Shown: positions 16,396 to 25,455 of the stretch, piece by piece
Layout: each line of letters starts with the position of its first letter
Numbering within the stretch: the stretch's first letter is position 1
Assembly (NCBI GenBank): GCA_023397655.1
Contig: JAEWTW010000009.1
Coordinates: forward strand, 1-64,000
DNA: 64,000 nt
From: Bacillota bacterium
GTDB taxonomy: Bacteria > Bacillota > Clostridia > Christensenellales > SZUA-584
Direction of reading: 5' to 3'
Notes under the pieces: model-generated
Database searches by the model: none
What the model was told of the DNA's origin: nothing
The model's input: only the letters and a program-made list of their open reading frames with translations
Made by a program: the position numbers and the translations under genes

Positions 16396-17649
16396 CTAGT
16401 CCTCCCTTCTGATGTCAGCGCCCAGCGCCCTTAAGTCAGATTCAAACGTCTCATAGCCCCGGTCGATAATGCGCGCCTGATCCACGATCGTCGTCCCTTC
16501 AGCACACAATCCGGCCAGCACCAGCGCCGCCCCGCCTCTCAGATCCATGGATTTGACCTCGGCGGCGTGCAGTTTCTCCACGCCCTTGATCACCGCCACG
16601 TTGTTTTTGGTCACGATGTTGGCGCCCATCCGCAGCAGCTCGCCCACGTGCTTGAAGCGGTTGTCAAACACGCTCTCTACGATGATGCTGGTGCCTTTGG
16701 CAATGCTGGCAGCCGTGCACATCTGTGCCTGCATATCCGTCGGAAATCCCGGATAAGGGCCTGTCTCAATCAGGTGCATCTCCCGCGGGCGGCCCTGCGC
16801 CTCTACGGTCAGCGCGTCGTCGTATATCTTGATCAGCGCGCCCGCTTCCCGAAGTTTGGCGGCGGTTGCGAACAGGTGCTCCGGCACCACGTTGCGGATG
16901 GTGATGTTGCCGTTTGTGACCACTGCAGCCACCATATATGTGCCGGCCACGATGCGGTCAGGAATGCATCTGTACGTAAAGCCTTTGAGCCGTTCCTTGC
17001 CTTCGATCAGTATGGTGCTTGAGCCAGCGCCGGATATTTCGCCGCCCATCTGGTTGATAACGTTTTGCAGCTCCACGATTTCCGGCTCGCGCGCGGCATT
17101 GTGGATCACCGTTTTCCCGGGTGCCAGCGACGCAGCCATCATCAGGTTTTCCGTCGCGCCCACGCTCGGATAATCCAGATGCACGTCTCCGCCCTTTAAG
17201 CGGCGTCCCTCGCACATAATGTGCCCGCCCGCTTCGGTGACGTTGACACCGAGGCTTTTCAAACCTCGCAGGTGCAGGTCGATGGGACGGCTGCCAATCT
17301 CGCACCCGCCCGGATAGACAAAACGGGCCATGCGAAACCGCGCCAGTATCGGCCCCATCATGAATATCGAAGAACGTATCTCTTTTGCCAGTTTGTCGGG
17401 CATTTCCCAGCGCTGCGCCCGCCTCGTATCGATGACCAGCCTGTCTTTCTCATACTCCACATGCGCACCGATATGCTCCAGTATGGAGAGCATATTGTAC
17501 ACATCCGAGATGGCCGGCCAGTTATATACGATCACGGGCTCCTCAGTAAGCAATGCAGCCGCAAAGACCGGAAGCGCCGCGTTCTTTGCGCCCTGAATGG
17601 TCAGTTCGCCTTGAAGCCGCGCCCCCCCGTTAATGATTAATTTCGCCAT
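16396..17649 (-). CDS. murA: UDP-N-acetylglucosamine 1-carboxyvinyltransferase
   Basis: Transfers enolpyruvate from PEP to UDP-GlcNAc, the first committed step of peptidoglycan synthesis. The 417-residue inside-out barrel shows the substrate-binding GAKNAALP (residues about 20-27) and the active-site loop GGCEIGSRPIDLH with the fosfomycin-target Cys at about 116. ATG 17649 is preferred over the in-frame 17664, because GGGGG sits upstream and the protein then starts MAKLIINGG. It lies between ftsW and ftsQ, where murG is often found in relatives. Confidence 0.96.
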   Translation of the reverse strand: MAKLIINGGARLQGELTIQGAKNAALPVFAAALLTEEPVIVYNWPAISDVYNMLSILEHIGAHVEYEKDRLVIDTRRAQRWEMPDKLAKEIRSSIFMMGPILARFRMARFVYPGGCEIGSRPIDLHLRGLKSLGVNVTEAGGHIMCEGRRLKGGDVHLDYPSVGATENLMMAASLAPGKTVIHNAAREPEIVELQNVINQMGGEISGAGSSTILIEGKERLKGFTYRCIPDRIVAGTYMVAAVVTNGNITIRNVVPEHLFATAAKLREAGALIKIYDDALTVEAQGRPREMHLIETGPYPGFPTDMQAQMCTAASIAKGTSIIVESVFDNRFKHVGELLRMGANIVTKNNVAVIKGVEKLHAAEVKSMDLRGGAALVLAGLCAEGTTIVDQARIIDRGYETFESDLRALGADIRRED

Positions 17650-17709
17650 GTTGGACCCCCGCATATCAATACATATGATATTTTATGCAGGTTCATCCAG
17701 TTTGTGTAC

Positions 17710-18843
17710 TCAGGCGGCGCGCGTCTGGCGGGATATGTTGAGCAGCACCCCGATGCAGCCCATAAACATGATCAGCGACGTACGCCCTGCGCTGATGAAT
17801 GGCAGCACCACGCCGGTGGGCGGCACCATGCCGGTGACCACGCCGATGTTGATGAACACCTGTATCGCGATCAACGCCGTGATGCCGGTAGCCAGCATCA
17901 TGCCGAACGTGTTGGGAGCGCGCAGCGCGATTCTGACGCCGCGCCATATCAGCAGGCCGAACACGATCAGCACCAGCAGACCGCCCACGTATCCCAGCTC
18001 CTCCACGATAATGGCGAATATGCAGTCGGACTCGCTGTACGGCAGATACAAAAACTTCTGCCGCGAGTTGCCGAGGCCCAGCCCGAACAGCCCGCCGGAG
18101 CCGATGGAGTACAGCGACTGGATGAGCTGATAGCTTTGATCCGCCGCGTAAGCCCACGGGTCCATAAAGGCAAATATTCTGTCCATGCGGTAATCGGTCG
18201 CCACCATCGCTATCGCACCGCCGCCGATGCCCAGCGCGCCCATGATGCCAAAGTGCAGCAGATTGGCCCCGCCCACCAGCATCATCACGAACATCATCAG
18301 CGCGAGCGTCACCACCGCGCTGAAATTGGGCTGGAAGTAAAGCAGCACCGCGGCGATCATCAGCAGTATCAGATAGGGCAGCATGCCGTATTTGAACTGC
18401 CGCATCTTCTCCTGATTGATGGAGATGCCCGCCGCCATGAACACGATAATCGCGAACTTCAATACCTCAACGGACTGCAGGTCCAGAAAATACAGGTTGA
18501 CCCAGCGCCGGGAACCGTTGACCTCGATGCCGATGCCGGGGACGAAGACCAGCACCATCAGCACAAGGCCGACACCCATGATAATGAAACGAAGTTTCAT
18601 AAATTTGTTGTAATCAAAAAACATCGCCGCGATCATGGCCACGAGACCGATTGCGGCTCCGCTTACCTGTTTCCAGAAATAAAAGTAACCGTCGTAGTTG
18701 GTGTTCCTGCTGTTTTCCGCAGAATAGAAGCTGGCGCTGAAAACCATCACGATGCCGAACAGCACCAGCACGATGGTGAGGACAAGAAGCGTGTAGTCAA
18801 AGGAGCGTTTAACCATTTGGCCCCCATTGGAGCTTTTGACCAT
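17710..18843 (-). CDS. ftsW: FtsW/SpoVE peptidoglycan glycosyltransferase (SEDS)
   Basis: SEDS-family polymerase working with the class B PBP of this cluster. About ten membrane spans, with VNGSRRWVNLYFLDLQSVE, the family stretch FSAVVTLALMMFVMMLVGG, the QSYQLIQSLYSIGSGGLFG loop and PPTGVVLPFISAGRTSL at the C-terminus. The start is ATG 18843, immediately after the murD stop, with AGGGGGGA before it, giving 377 residues. The longer frame to 19023 overlaps murD and has no support. SpoVE and FtsW cannot be told apart by sequence alone. Confidence 0.93.
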   Translation of the reverse strand: MVKSSNGGQMVKRSFDYTLLVLTIVLVLFGIVMVFSASFYSAENSRNTNYDGYFYFWKQVSGAAIGLVAMIAAMFFDYNKFMKLRFIIMGVGLVLMVLVFVPGIGIEVNGSRRWVNLYFLDLQSVEVLKFAIIVFMAAGISINQEKMRQFKYGMLPYLILLMIAAVLLYFQPNFSAVVTLALMMFVMMLVGGANLLHFGIMGALGIGGGAIAMVATDYRMDRIFAFMDPWAYAADQSYQLIQSLYSIGSGGLFGLGLGNSRQKFLYLPYSESDCIFAIIVEELGYVGGLLVLIVFGLLIWRGVRIALRAPNTFGMMLATGITALIAIQVFINIGVVTGMVPPTGVVLPFISAGRTSLIMFMGCIGVLLNISRQTRAA

Positions 18844-18844
18844 G

Positions 18845-20206
18845 TTATCCCCCCTGGAATGAATTGACGATCTGCTTGAACACCCGTCCTCTCTGCTCAA
18901 AGTCGTCAAACATGTCATAGCTTGCGCAGGCGGGAGACAGCAGGACATTCCATCCTTCCTGCGCCAGCTCCCGGCATTTGCGCACCGCCTGCTCAAAGCC
19001 GTCTGCCGTATATATATTGGCAAAGCCGGCCTTGCGCGCGTCGCTCAGTATCTTTTGTTGTGTGTCACCGATGGCCACAATTGCCCGGATCTGCTCGCCG
19101 AAGCCCGCTATCAGCGCTTCAAAGCTGCTCTGTTTATCATAACCGCCCAGTATCAGCACCGTCGGACGGGTCATCGCGGCGGCGGCCTTCTCTGTTGCAT
19201 CGGGGTTGGTACCCTTGGAGTCGTTGATATAATGCACGCCATCCAGCTCACGCACGAACTCGATGCGGTGCTCCACGCCGGGGAACGTCATCAGCGTATG
19301 CCGTATCACGCGCTCGGGGATGCCGTAACACCGGGCCATTGCGGTGGCGGCCAGTGCGTTTTCCAGATTGTGCGCGCCGGGTATTCTCACCTCATCCGCT
19401 CGGCAGATCACATGATCCCCGTCGTCTTCGGCGCTCACGATATCCCCTTCATCTATAAATACGCCGTCCACCAGCGTAACTTGCCGTGAAAACCAAATAA
19501 TCTTCGATTTTTGTTTGCCCGCCATCGCCCGCGTGATCTCGTTGTCGTAGTTGAGCACGCAGAAGTCACGCACGGTCTGGTTTTCGAAAATGCGTTCCTT
19601 GGCCGCCGTATAGTTCTCCATCGTGCCGTAGCGGTTCAGGTGGTCTTCGGTGATGTTGAGCACCGCACACGCATGCGGCACAAACTTGTCGATGGTCTCT
19701 AGCTGCAGGGCCGCCGTCTCCGCGACGATGATGTCGCCCTTCTTCGTCCGGTCCGCCTCCGCCGCAATGGGCACACCGATGTTGCCCAGCACAAACGTAT
19801 TAAAACCCGCGTTCTTGAATATCTCGCCCGTCAGCGCGGTGGTCGTCGTCTTGCCGTTGGTGCCGGTGATGGCCACAAATTCGGCCTGCGCGTAAAGATA
19901 GCCCAGCTCGATTTCGCCGATCACCTTCTTGCCGTCCCGCTGCGCCTTCACGATGAACCCAAGGTTGGTGGGTACGCCGGGGCTTAAAACCAGCGCGTCG
20001 GCAGCTTCGGCGACCGCATCTGCGTCCGCACCCAGCGCCAGCTCCGCCCGGCCTTCGAACTCGTCAAACGCACCCATGGGAAACTTATCCGCCGTTTTGG
20101 CGTCGTAAAGCATCACACGCGCGCCCTTATCCAGCAGCAGCCGCGCGCTTGCGAAACCGCTCTTCGCCATGCCGACAACCATCACTTTTTTTCCGAGAAA
20201 AATCAT
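18845..20206 (-). CDS. murD: UDP-N-acetylmuramoyl-L-alanine--D-glutamate ligase
   Basis: ATP-dependent Mur ligase adding D-Glu to UDP-MurNAc-L-Ala. The 453 residues show the N-terminal Rossmann GMAKSGFASARLL, the ATP loop ITGTNGKTTTTAL (about 114-126), NITEDHLNRYG, INDSKGTNPDAT and the C-terminal LLSPACASYDMF. GGGGGAGAT precedes ATG 20206. It sits between mraY (10 bp gap) and ftsW (stop and start nearly touching). Confidence 0.97.
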   Translation of the reverse strand: MIFLGKKVMVVGMAKSGFASARLLLDKGARVMLYDAKTADKFPMGAFDEFEGRAELALGADADAVAEAADALVLSPGVPTNLGFIVKAQRDGKKVIGEIELGYLYAQAEFVAITGTNGKTTTTALTGEIFKNAGFNTFVLGNIGVPIAAEADRTKKGDIIVAETAALQLETIDKFVPHACAVLNITEDHLNRYGTMENYTAAKERIFENQTVRDFCVLNYDNEITRAMAGKQKSKIIWFSRQVTLVDGVFIDEGDIVSAEDDGDHVICRADEVRIPGAHNLENALAATAMARCYGIPERVIRHTLMTFPGVEHRIEFVRELDGVHYINDSKGTNPDATEKAAAAMTRPTVLILGGYDKQSSFEALIAGFGEQIRAIVAIGDTQQKILSDARKAGFANIYTADGFEQAVRKCRELAQEGWNVLLSPACASYDMFDDFEQRGRVFKQIVNSFQGG

Positions 20207-20216
20207 ATCTCCCCCA

Positions 20217-21218
20217 TCAATTGACCGACAGTATCGCCACGAGGCACAGCAGCACCGTAATCATCATATAGAACGCAACGATCTTGGTCTCGGGTATCCC
20301 TTTCAATTCAAAATGGTGATGAATGGGCGCCATCTTAAACACGCGTTTTTTGCGCAGCTTGTAGGAGCCCACCTGCAGTATCACGGACACCGACGTCATC
20401 ACGAACAGCAGGCCGGTAATGATGAGCAGCAGCTGCAGCCGCGATACGATCGCGATCACCGTAATGCCAGCGCCCAAAGCCAGCGAGCCGGTATCCCCCA
20501 TAAACACCTTGGCAGGATACGTGTTAAAGCGCAGGAACCCCAGACACGCCCCTGTCAGCGCCGCCGCAAACACCATCATGTTGCTGATGCCGGACGCGAC
20601 CAGATCCTGCCCGGTGGCCACATAAAGCGAATACATGCCAAAAAGAATCACGGTATACGTCGCCGTGTTGACCATCGTGACACCGGAAGCCAGCCCGTCC
20701 AGTCCGTCCGTCAGGTTGACGCTGTTGACCATCGCGACCATCGCAAACACGGTAAACGGAATATACCAGACGCCGAGGTCCCACTCCAGTCCGCCCGAAA
20801 ACGGAACGATGATTTTTGAACCGATTGCCGGATCGTTATAGGCAAAAAACGCCACGATAACGGCGATTCCGAGCTGCCCGATGATTTTCTGGTAAGCCTT
20901 GAGGCCCAGCGAACGCTTCTTGATGATGATAATCAGATCGTCCATCAGACCGATCAAGCCGTAACCCAGCGTGACGCCCAATGAAAACCAGACATATTGA
21001 TAGCCGCCGCGCGCAAACAATATGGTGGCGGCAGAAAGCGCGATCAGCATGATGATGCCGCCCATCGTGGGCGTGCCCGCCTTGGACAGATGTGTCTGAG
21101 GTCCGTCGTCGCGAATCTGCTGTCCGAATTTCAGCCGCTTTAAGAGCGGTACGCCGACGTATCCCACCGCCAGCGCGATGAAGAACGACGCGAGTACTGC
21201 ATAGATAATGATATCCAT
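20217..21218 (-). CDS. mraY: Phospho-N-acetylmuramoyl-pentapeptide-transferase
   Basis: Makes lipid I from UDP-MurNAc-pentapeptide and undecaprenyl phosphate. The 333-residue protein has about ten membrane spans and the family motifs DGPQTHLSKAGTPTMGG, NSVNLTDGLDGLASG (Mg-binding Asp residues), GDTGSLALG and the cytoplasmic HHHFELKG loop. The start is ATG 21218, giving MDIIIYAVLASFF; GGGAG lies 12 bp upstream. The substrate ligase gene murF, usually next to mraY, is missing from the 41-bp gap to murE. Confidence 0.96.
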   Translation of the reverse strand: MDIIIYAVLASFFIALAVGYVGVPLLKRLKFGQQIRDDGPQTHLSKAGTPTMGGIIMLIALSAATILFARGGYQYVWFSLGVTLGYGLIGLMDDLIIIIKKRSLGLKAYQKIIGQLGIAVIVAFFAYNDPAIGSKIIVPFSGGLEWDLGVWYIPFTVFAMVAMVNSVNLTDGLDGLASGVTMVNTATYTVILFGMYSLYVATGQDLVASGISNMMVFAAALTGACLGFLRFNTYPAKVFMGDTGSLALGAGITVIAIVSRLQLLLIITGLLFVMTSVSVILQVGSYKLRKKRVFKMAPIHHHFELKGIPETKIVAFYMMITVLLCLVAILSVN

Positions 21219-21259
21219 CGCTGTGTTATCTCCCGTATGCATCATTGGTCCATAATTGT

Positions 21260-22699
21260 CTATTTGTCTCCGGCCAGCAGTTCCGCCACAACGACTTTTT
21301 CGTCGAAGGGATGCTTCACGCCGTGTATCTCCTGATAGGTTTCGTGCCCCTTGCCGGCCAGTACGATGATATCGTCCGGCTGTGCGCTGTGGATGGCATA
21401 ACGAATGGCGTCTCTCCGGTTTTCGATGCACCGGTAGTCGCAGCCCGTACCTTGTATGCCGGCTTCAATCTCTGAAATGATGGCCATCGGCTCTTCCGTC
21501 CGCGGATTATCCGACGTGATCACCACATAGGTGGAGAGCCGTCCGGCGATCTCGCCCATAATGGGACGCTTGGTTCTGTCGCGGTCTCCGCCGCAACCAA
21601 ACACGGTGATGATGCGCCCGCGGGCAAACTCCCGCACCGTCAGCAGCGTGTTCTCCAGGCTGTCCGGCGTATGCGCGTAATCCAATATCATCGTAAAAGG
21701 GCGGCTGCCCGTGTCCATCACCTCAAAGCGTCCCGCCACGCTGGGCATGGCTTCGAGCCCGGTTTTGATGGTTTCCAGCCCGATACCCAGCAGCATGCAA
21801 GCTGTGGCGGCGGACAGCGAGTTATATACGCTGAATATGCCGGGTATCCTGAGGCTTAAGGGAAGCATGCCCTGCCGTGAGCACATGTCGTAAGTGACGC
21901 CGCGCGGCGTGATTTCGATGTTGCGGGCAGACACATCCGCCTGCTCCTTGATGCCGTACGTGCGCCAATTGGTATCAATACCCGCCATGATACGGCCCGC
22001 CGACGGATCGTCGACATTCATGGCCGCACTCCTGGCCGACATGAACAGCTTCTTCTTCGCATTCAGATAATTATCAAAAGTCAGGTGAAAGTCCAGATGA
22101 TCCTGCGTCAGGTTGGTGAATACCGCCACGTCGAACACTATTCCCGTCACGCGTCCCAGTTCCAGCGAATGGGACGATACCTCCATCACCACGCTGTCGC
22201 AGCCCTCGTCCGCCATCTGCCGCAGCAGCGCGAACAGGTCGGGCGATTCGGGCGTCGTGCGCTCGGTATGCAACGTTACGGAGCCGATCATGTTGACAAT
22301 GGTGCCGATGAGTCCCGTCTTTTTGCCTGCGTTCTCCAGCACCGACTTGATCATGTACGTCGTGGTGGTCTTGCCGTTGGTGCCTGTGATGCCGATCATG
22401 CGGAGCGCTTCGTCAGGTTTGCCGTAGAATGCCCGGGAAATAAGCGCCATCGCCCGCCGGTCGTCTTCCACCAGTATCTGTGTGACATCAAGCTCCAGCC
22501 GCCGCGTGACCACCAGTGCGGCCGCGCCCTTTTCCACAGCGCTCTGCGCGTATTTGTGTCCGTCCGTCTTAAAGCCGCTGATGCAGAAAAAGAGCGCGCC
22601 GGGGCACACCTGTCTTGAATCATATGTCACGCTCGAAATTTCTATCTGATCATCGCCAAAGACTTGCATGCCCTCGCTGCACAAGTCCGCTATTCTCAA
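21260..22699 (-). CDS. murE: UDP-MurNAc-L-Ala-D-Glu:meso-DAP ligase
   Basis: Adds the third residue of the stem peptide. The sequence has the ATP loop ITGTNGKTTTTY, the carbamylated-Lys region, and DNPRTEEP, the motif of meso-DAP-adding enzymes (Lys-adding enzymes differ here). This agrees with lysA acting on DAP in this organism. The start is set at TTG 22699, where GGAGGTATACGA gives ideal spacing and the protein begins with RIADLCSEG. The codon at 22717 has no ribosome-binding site. The product is about 479 aa. Confidence 0.95.
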   Translation of the reverse strand: MRIADLCSEGMQVFGDDQIEISSVTYDSRQVCPGALFFCISGFKTDGHKYAQSAVEKGAAALVVTRRLELDVTQILVEDDRRAMALISRAFYGKPDEALRMIGITGTNGKTTTTYMIKSVLENAGKKTGLIGTIVNMIGSVTLHTERTTPESPDLFALLRQMADEGCDSVVMEVSSHSLELGRVTGIVFDVAVFTNLTQDHLDFHLTFDNYLNAKKKLFMSARSAAMNVDDPSAGRIMAGIDTNWRTYGIKEQADVSARNIEITPRGVTYDMCSRQGMLPLSLRIPGIFSVYNSLSAATACMLLGIGLETIKTGLEAMPSVAGRFEVMDTGSRPFTMILDYAHTPDSLENTLLTVREFARGRIITVFGCGGDRDRTKRPIMGEIAGRLSTYVVITSDNPRTEEPMAIISEIEAGIQGTGCDYRCIENRRDAIRYAIHSAQPDDIIVLAGKGHETYQEIHGVKHPFDEKVVVAELLAGDK

Positions 22700-22784
22700 T
22701 CGTATACCTCCAGACAAAGCAATTCTTTGTGGATTATATCATAACTCGTGAGGAATGTAACGCAGAAAATGCGTGCGCGAAATG

Positions 22785-24956
22785 CTAGCCTCCGGATGCG
22801 GTGAATTCCACCATGATCATGCTGCCAGGCGACACCGCGGTTCCGGCTTCCGGGCTTTGATACGACGCTTTTCCCTCGCCATCGCCCTGTATGCTCAGCT
22901 CCAGGCCGCACGCATCCAGCGCCTGCGCCGCCTCCATCACCGTCATGCCCGAAAGATCAGGAACGACGACCATATCCGCCAAATCATCATGCGCATTCTT
23001 CGTCGTCATATAGAGCAGCACAGACGTGCCTTTGAACACCGGAACGCCGGGTGCGGGCAGCTGGCTTTCCACATTGCCCGTACCGTCCGCAATGTAGTCC
23101 AAGCCCAGATCCTTCAGCGCATCGATGGCTTCCGCATCCGTCATATCGTTCAGGTCCGGCACCTCCACCTGCACCGGCGCCTGTGCCTCGTCGAAGTTGG
23201 GCGAGATGCCCATATACTGCAGCGATTCCAGTAACACGTTCTTAACGTAAGGCGCAGCCACCACGCTGCCGAAGTCCACCGCGACGTTGGGTTCGTCAAC
23301 GATCAGCAGTATCGCCAGCTGCGGGTCTTCCACCGGCGCAAACGCAATGAACGAGGCGATGTGTTTTCCGGTCATCACCTGATGGTTCTCGTCGTATTTC
23401 TGCGCCGTGCCCGTTTTGCCGCCGATACGGTAGCCGGGGATATAGCAGTTTTTGCCGCTGCCCTTTTCCACCACGCTCTCCAGAATACTGCGCATTGTGG
23501 CGGAAGTTTCCGCGCTGATGGGCTGCGAGATCACCTTGGGTTCATACTGTTCTATATAGTTCCCGTCACTGTCCGTTAAGCCCTTGACCAGTGTCGGTTG
23601 ATATAAAAAACCGCCGTTCACCACTGCGCTGAATGAGGAGATCAGCTGCAGTGGTGTCACGGCTATAGATTGCCCGAACGCAATGCGGGCGAGGTCACTG
23701 TTTCTGACGTACTTCTCCCCCATGACGATGCCGCCCTGGTCTGTGGTGAAGTCGATGCCTGTCTGCTGGCCGAAGCCGAATTTGTAAATATAATCGTAGA
23801 ACGTTTCGGTGCCCATCGCGAGGCCCATCTTCATGAAGGCCACGTTGCACGAGTTCTGTACCGCTTCATAGAGATCCTGATGTCCGTGCGAGCGCGGATA
23901 GCGCCAGCATTTGATCGGCTGTCCGTCCACCGCGAGCGTACCCGCGCAGTCGAACGTTTCGCTCGTTGTTATCGCGGCGCTGTCCAGCGCCGATGCGCAG
24001 GTCACCGCCTTGAACGTGGAGCCCGGCTCATACACGTCGGTGATCACCTTGTTGCGCGTCAGTTCCATCAGCGTCGGTATGTCGTCGCGCGGCGGGCTGT
24101 TCAGGTCGTAGTCCGGATAGTTGCCCAGAGCCAGCACTTCGCCGGTCATGGGATTCATCACGATGCCCCACGCGCCCTTGGCGTTCTGCTGAACGTAAGC
24201 CGATTCCAGCTCCTTCTCCAGAAAGCTTTGGATCACCTCGTCCACCGTCAGCACCAGGTTATAGCCATCCACCGGTGCGATATACTGTTTCTCGCCCAGC
24301 GGTATTTCGCGTCCCTTATTGTCCGCTTCAGATACGATCTTGCCGCTCTGGCCGGACAGATATTTATCGTAGTAAGCCTCGAGGCCTTCCTGCCCCGCGC
24401 CGTCCACCGAGGTAAACCCCAGCGTCTGCGTCAAAAATGCGCCGTTTGGATAATAGCGCTTCACATCCACGGTGAAGTATACACCGGGCAGATTGAGCTC
24501 ACGCAGCTCATCGGCCACGCTGTCGTCGATCTGCCGAGCCAGCCACACCTCGGATTTCTTCAAATCCGTGGCCTTGGCCCGCACCGTTTCCTCGTCGATG
24601 TCCAGCATCTCGGACAGCACGCTGACGATGGCATCCACGTTGCCCTTTACGACCTCAGACGGGCGCAGAACCACCGTGTCCGCGTTGGCGCTCTGCGCCA
24701 GCACGTTGCCGTTGCGGTCCAGAATATTCCCGCGTTTGGCGGATACCACGAGGTCCCGCGTCTGCTGAATCAGCGCTTTTTCCTGCAGGAATTCTCCCTG
24801 CGCAAAGACGATGATGCCCATCTTCACGGCAATCCCCAGAAAAAGCACAATAACTGCCGTCATAAGAACCAGCAGTCTCTTCTTTGCTTTGAGGGTAGGC
24901 AATGGCACGCTGCCACGCTCCTTCCGAACCCCCTTAACCGGTTGCCTTTCTGCCAT
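22785..24956 (-). CDS. Class B penicillin-binding protein with two PASTA domains (PBP2B/SpoVD-like)
   Basis: A septal transpeptidase partner of FtsW. The 723-residue protein has a basic cytoplasmic tail, a membrane span (about 28-50) and a dimerisation domain starting RGNILDRNGNVLA. The transpeptidase motifs are STFK at 313-316, SCN at 369-371 and KTG at 514-516. Two PASTA domains follow at about 592-655 and 660-720. In Bacillus the vegetative PBP2B carries two PASTA repeats and the sporulation paralogue SpoVD one, so this copy resembles the vegetative type. ATG 24956 overlaps the ftsL stop (TGATG). Confidence 0.92.
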   Translation of the reverse strand: MAERQPVKGVRKERGSVPLPTLKAKKRLLVLMTAVIVLFLGIAVKMGIIVFAQGEFLQEKALIQQTRDLVVSAKRGNILDRNGNVLAQSANADTVVLRPSEVVKGNVDAIVSVLSEMLDIDEETVRAKATDLKKSEVWLARQIDDSVADELRELNLPGVYFTVDVKRYYPNGAFLTQTLGFTSVDGAGQEGLEAYYDKYLSGQSGKIVSEADNKGREIPLGEKQYIAPVDGYNLVLTVDEVIQSFLEKELESAYVQQNAKGAWGIVMNPMTGEVLALGNYPDYDLNSPPRDDIPTLMELTRNKVITDVYEPGSTFKAVTCASALDSAAITTSETFDCAGTLAVDGQPIKCWRYPRSHGHQDLYEAVQNSCNVAFMKMGLAMGTETFYDYIYKFGFGQQTGIDFTTDQGGIVMGEKYVRNSDLARIAFGQSIAVTPLQLISSFSAVVNGGFLYQPTLVKGLTDSDGNYIEQYEPKVISQPISAETSATMRSILESVVEKGSGKNCYIPGYRIGGKTGTAQKYDENHQVMTGKHIASFIAFAPVEDPQLAILLIVDEPNVAVDFGSVVAAPYVKNVLLESLQYMGISPNFDEAQAPVQVEVPDLNDMTDAEAIDALKDLGLDYIADGTGNVESQLPAPGVPVFKGTSVLLYMTTKNAHDDLADMVVVPDLSGMTVMEAAQALDACGLELSIQGDGEGKASYQSPEAGTAVSPGSMIMVEFTASGG

Positions 24957-25441
24957 CAGCTGCTCAAGTCGACATGTATTTTCTGATCCGGTGCCGGATA
25001 GATCATATCCAGCTCGTTCTGCGCCGTATCCTGCACATACTGCAGGTCGTCATCCAGTTCGATCTTCAGCTTCAGATCGTCCATACGGGTCTGAGCCGCG
25101 CTGATATCCTTCTTCAGCACGTTGTTCTGAGACCCAATGGAGCACACGATGGCATAACGGGATACCAGAACCGCCAGCGCTCCGAAGGCGATGAAAAGCA
25201 CGATGAGCGTGGACACGAATCCGGTCCGGGGCTGAGCAGCCGTTTTTACGGCTGTTTTCGCCGCTGGTTTGGCAACCGCTTTCGCCGCCGCTTTGGGCGC
25301 TGGCCGAGCGTCCGCGACAGGCTTGTTTTTCCTCACATGATCGCTACTAATATATGCGACGTTGCCGTCCATCTTGACAGTTCGATTTGCGGACGGCCTG
25401 GCGACGGTAAATTCATTTGTCTTTTTCAGAGCTGTCTGCAT
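24956..25441 (-). CDS. ftsL: FtsL-like septum formation initiator
   Basis: A 161-residue bitopic protein with one membrane span (about 75-95) followed by a short coiled coil (NVLKKDISAAQTRMDDLKLK) and NELDMIYPAPDQ, the usual FtsL/DivIC pattern. The N-terminal cytoplasmic tail is unusually long (about 72 residues), and residues about 49-70 are an alternating Ala/Lys tract. It sits in the standard position between rsmH and the PBP. Sequence conservation in this family is weak, so the name rests on topology and context. Confidence 0.85.
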   Translation of the reverse strand: MQTALKKTNEFTVARPSANRTVKMDGNVAYISSDHVRKNKPVADARPAPKAAAKAVAKPAAKTAVKTAAQPRTGFVSTLIVLFIAFGALAVLVSRYAIVCSIGSQNNVLKKDISAAQTRMDDLKLKIELDDDLQYVQDTAQNELDMIYPAPDQKIHVDLSS

Positions 25442-25455
25442 CCGCTTAACCCCTG

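Noticed and set aside
23670..24986. 438-codon plus-strand frame opposite the PBP gene
   Set aside because: Shadow of the PBP coding strand; composition (His/Arg/Gln-rich) is typical of antisense frames here.
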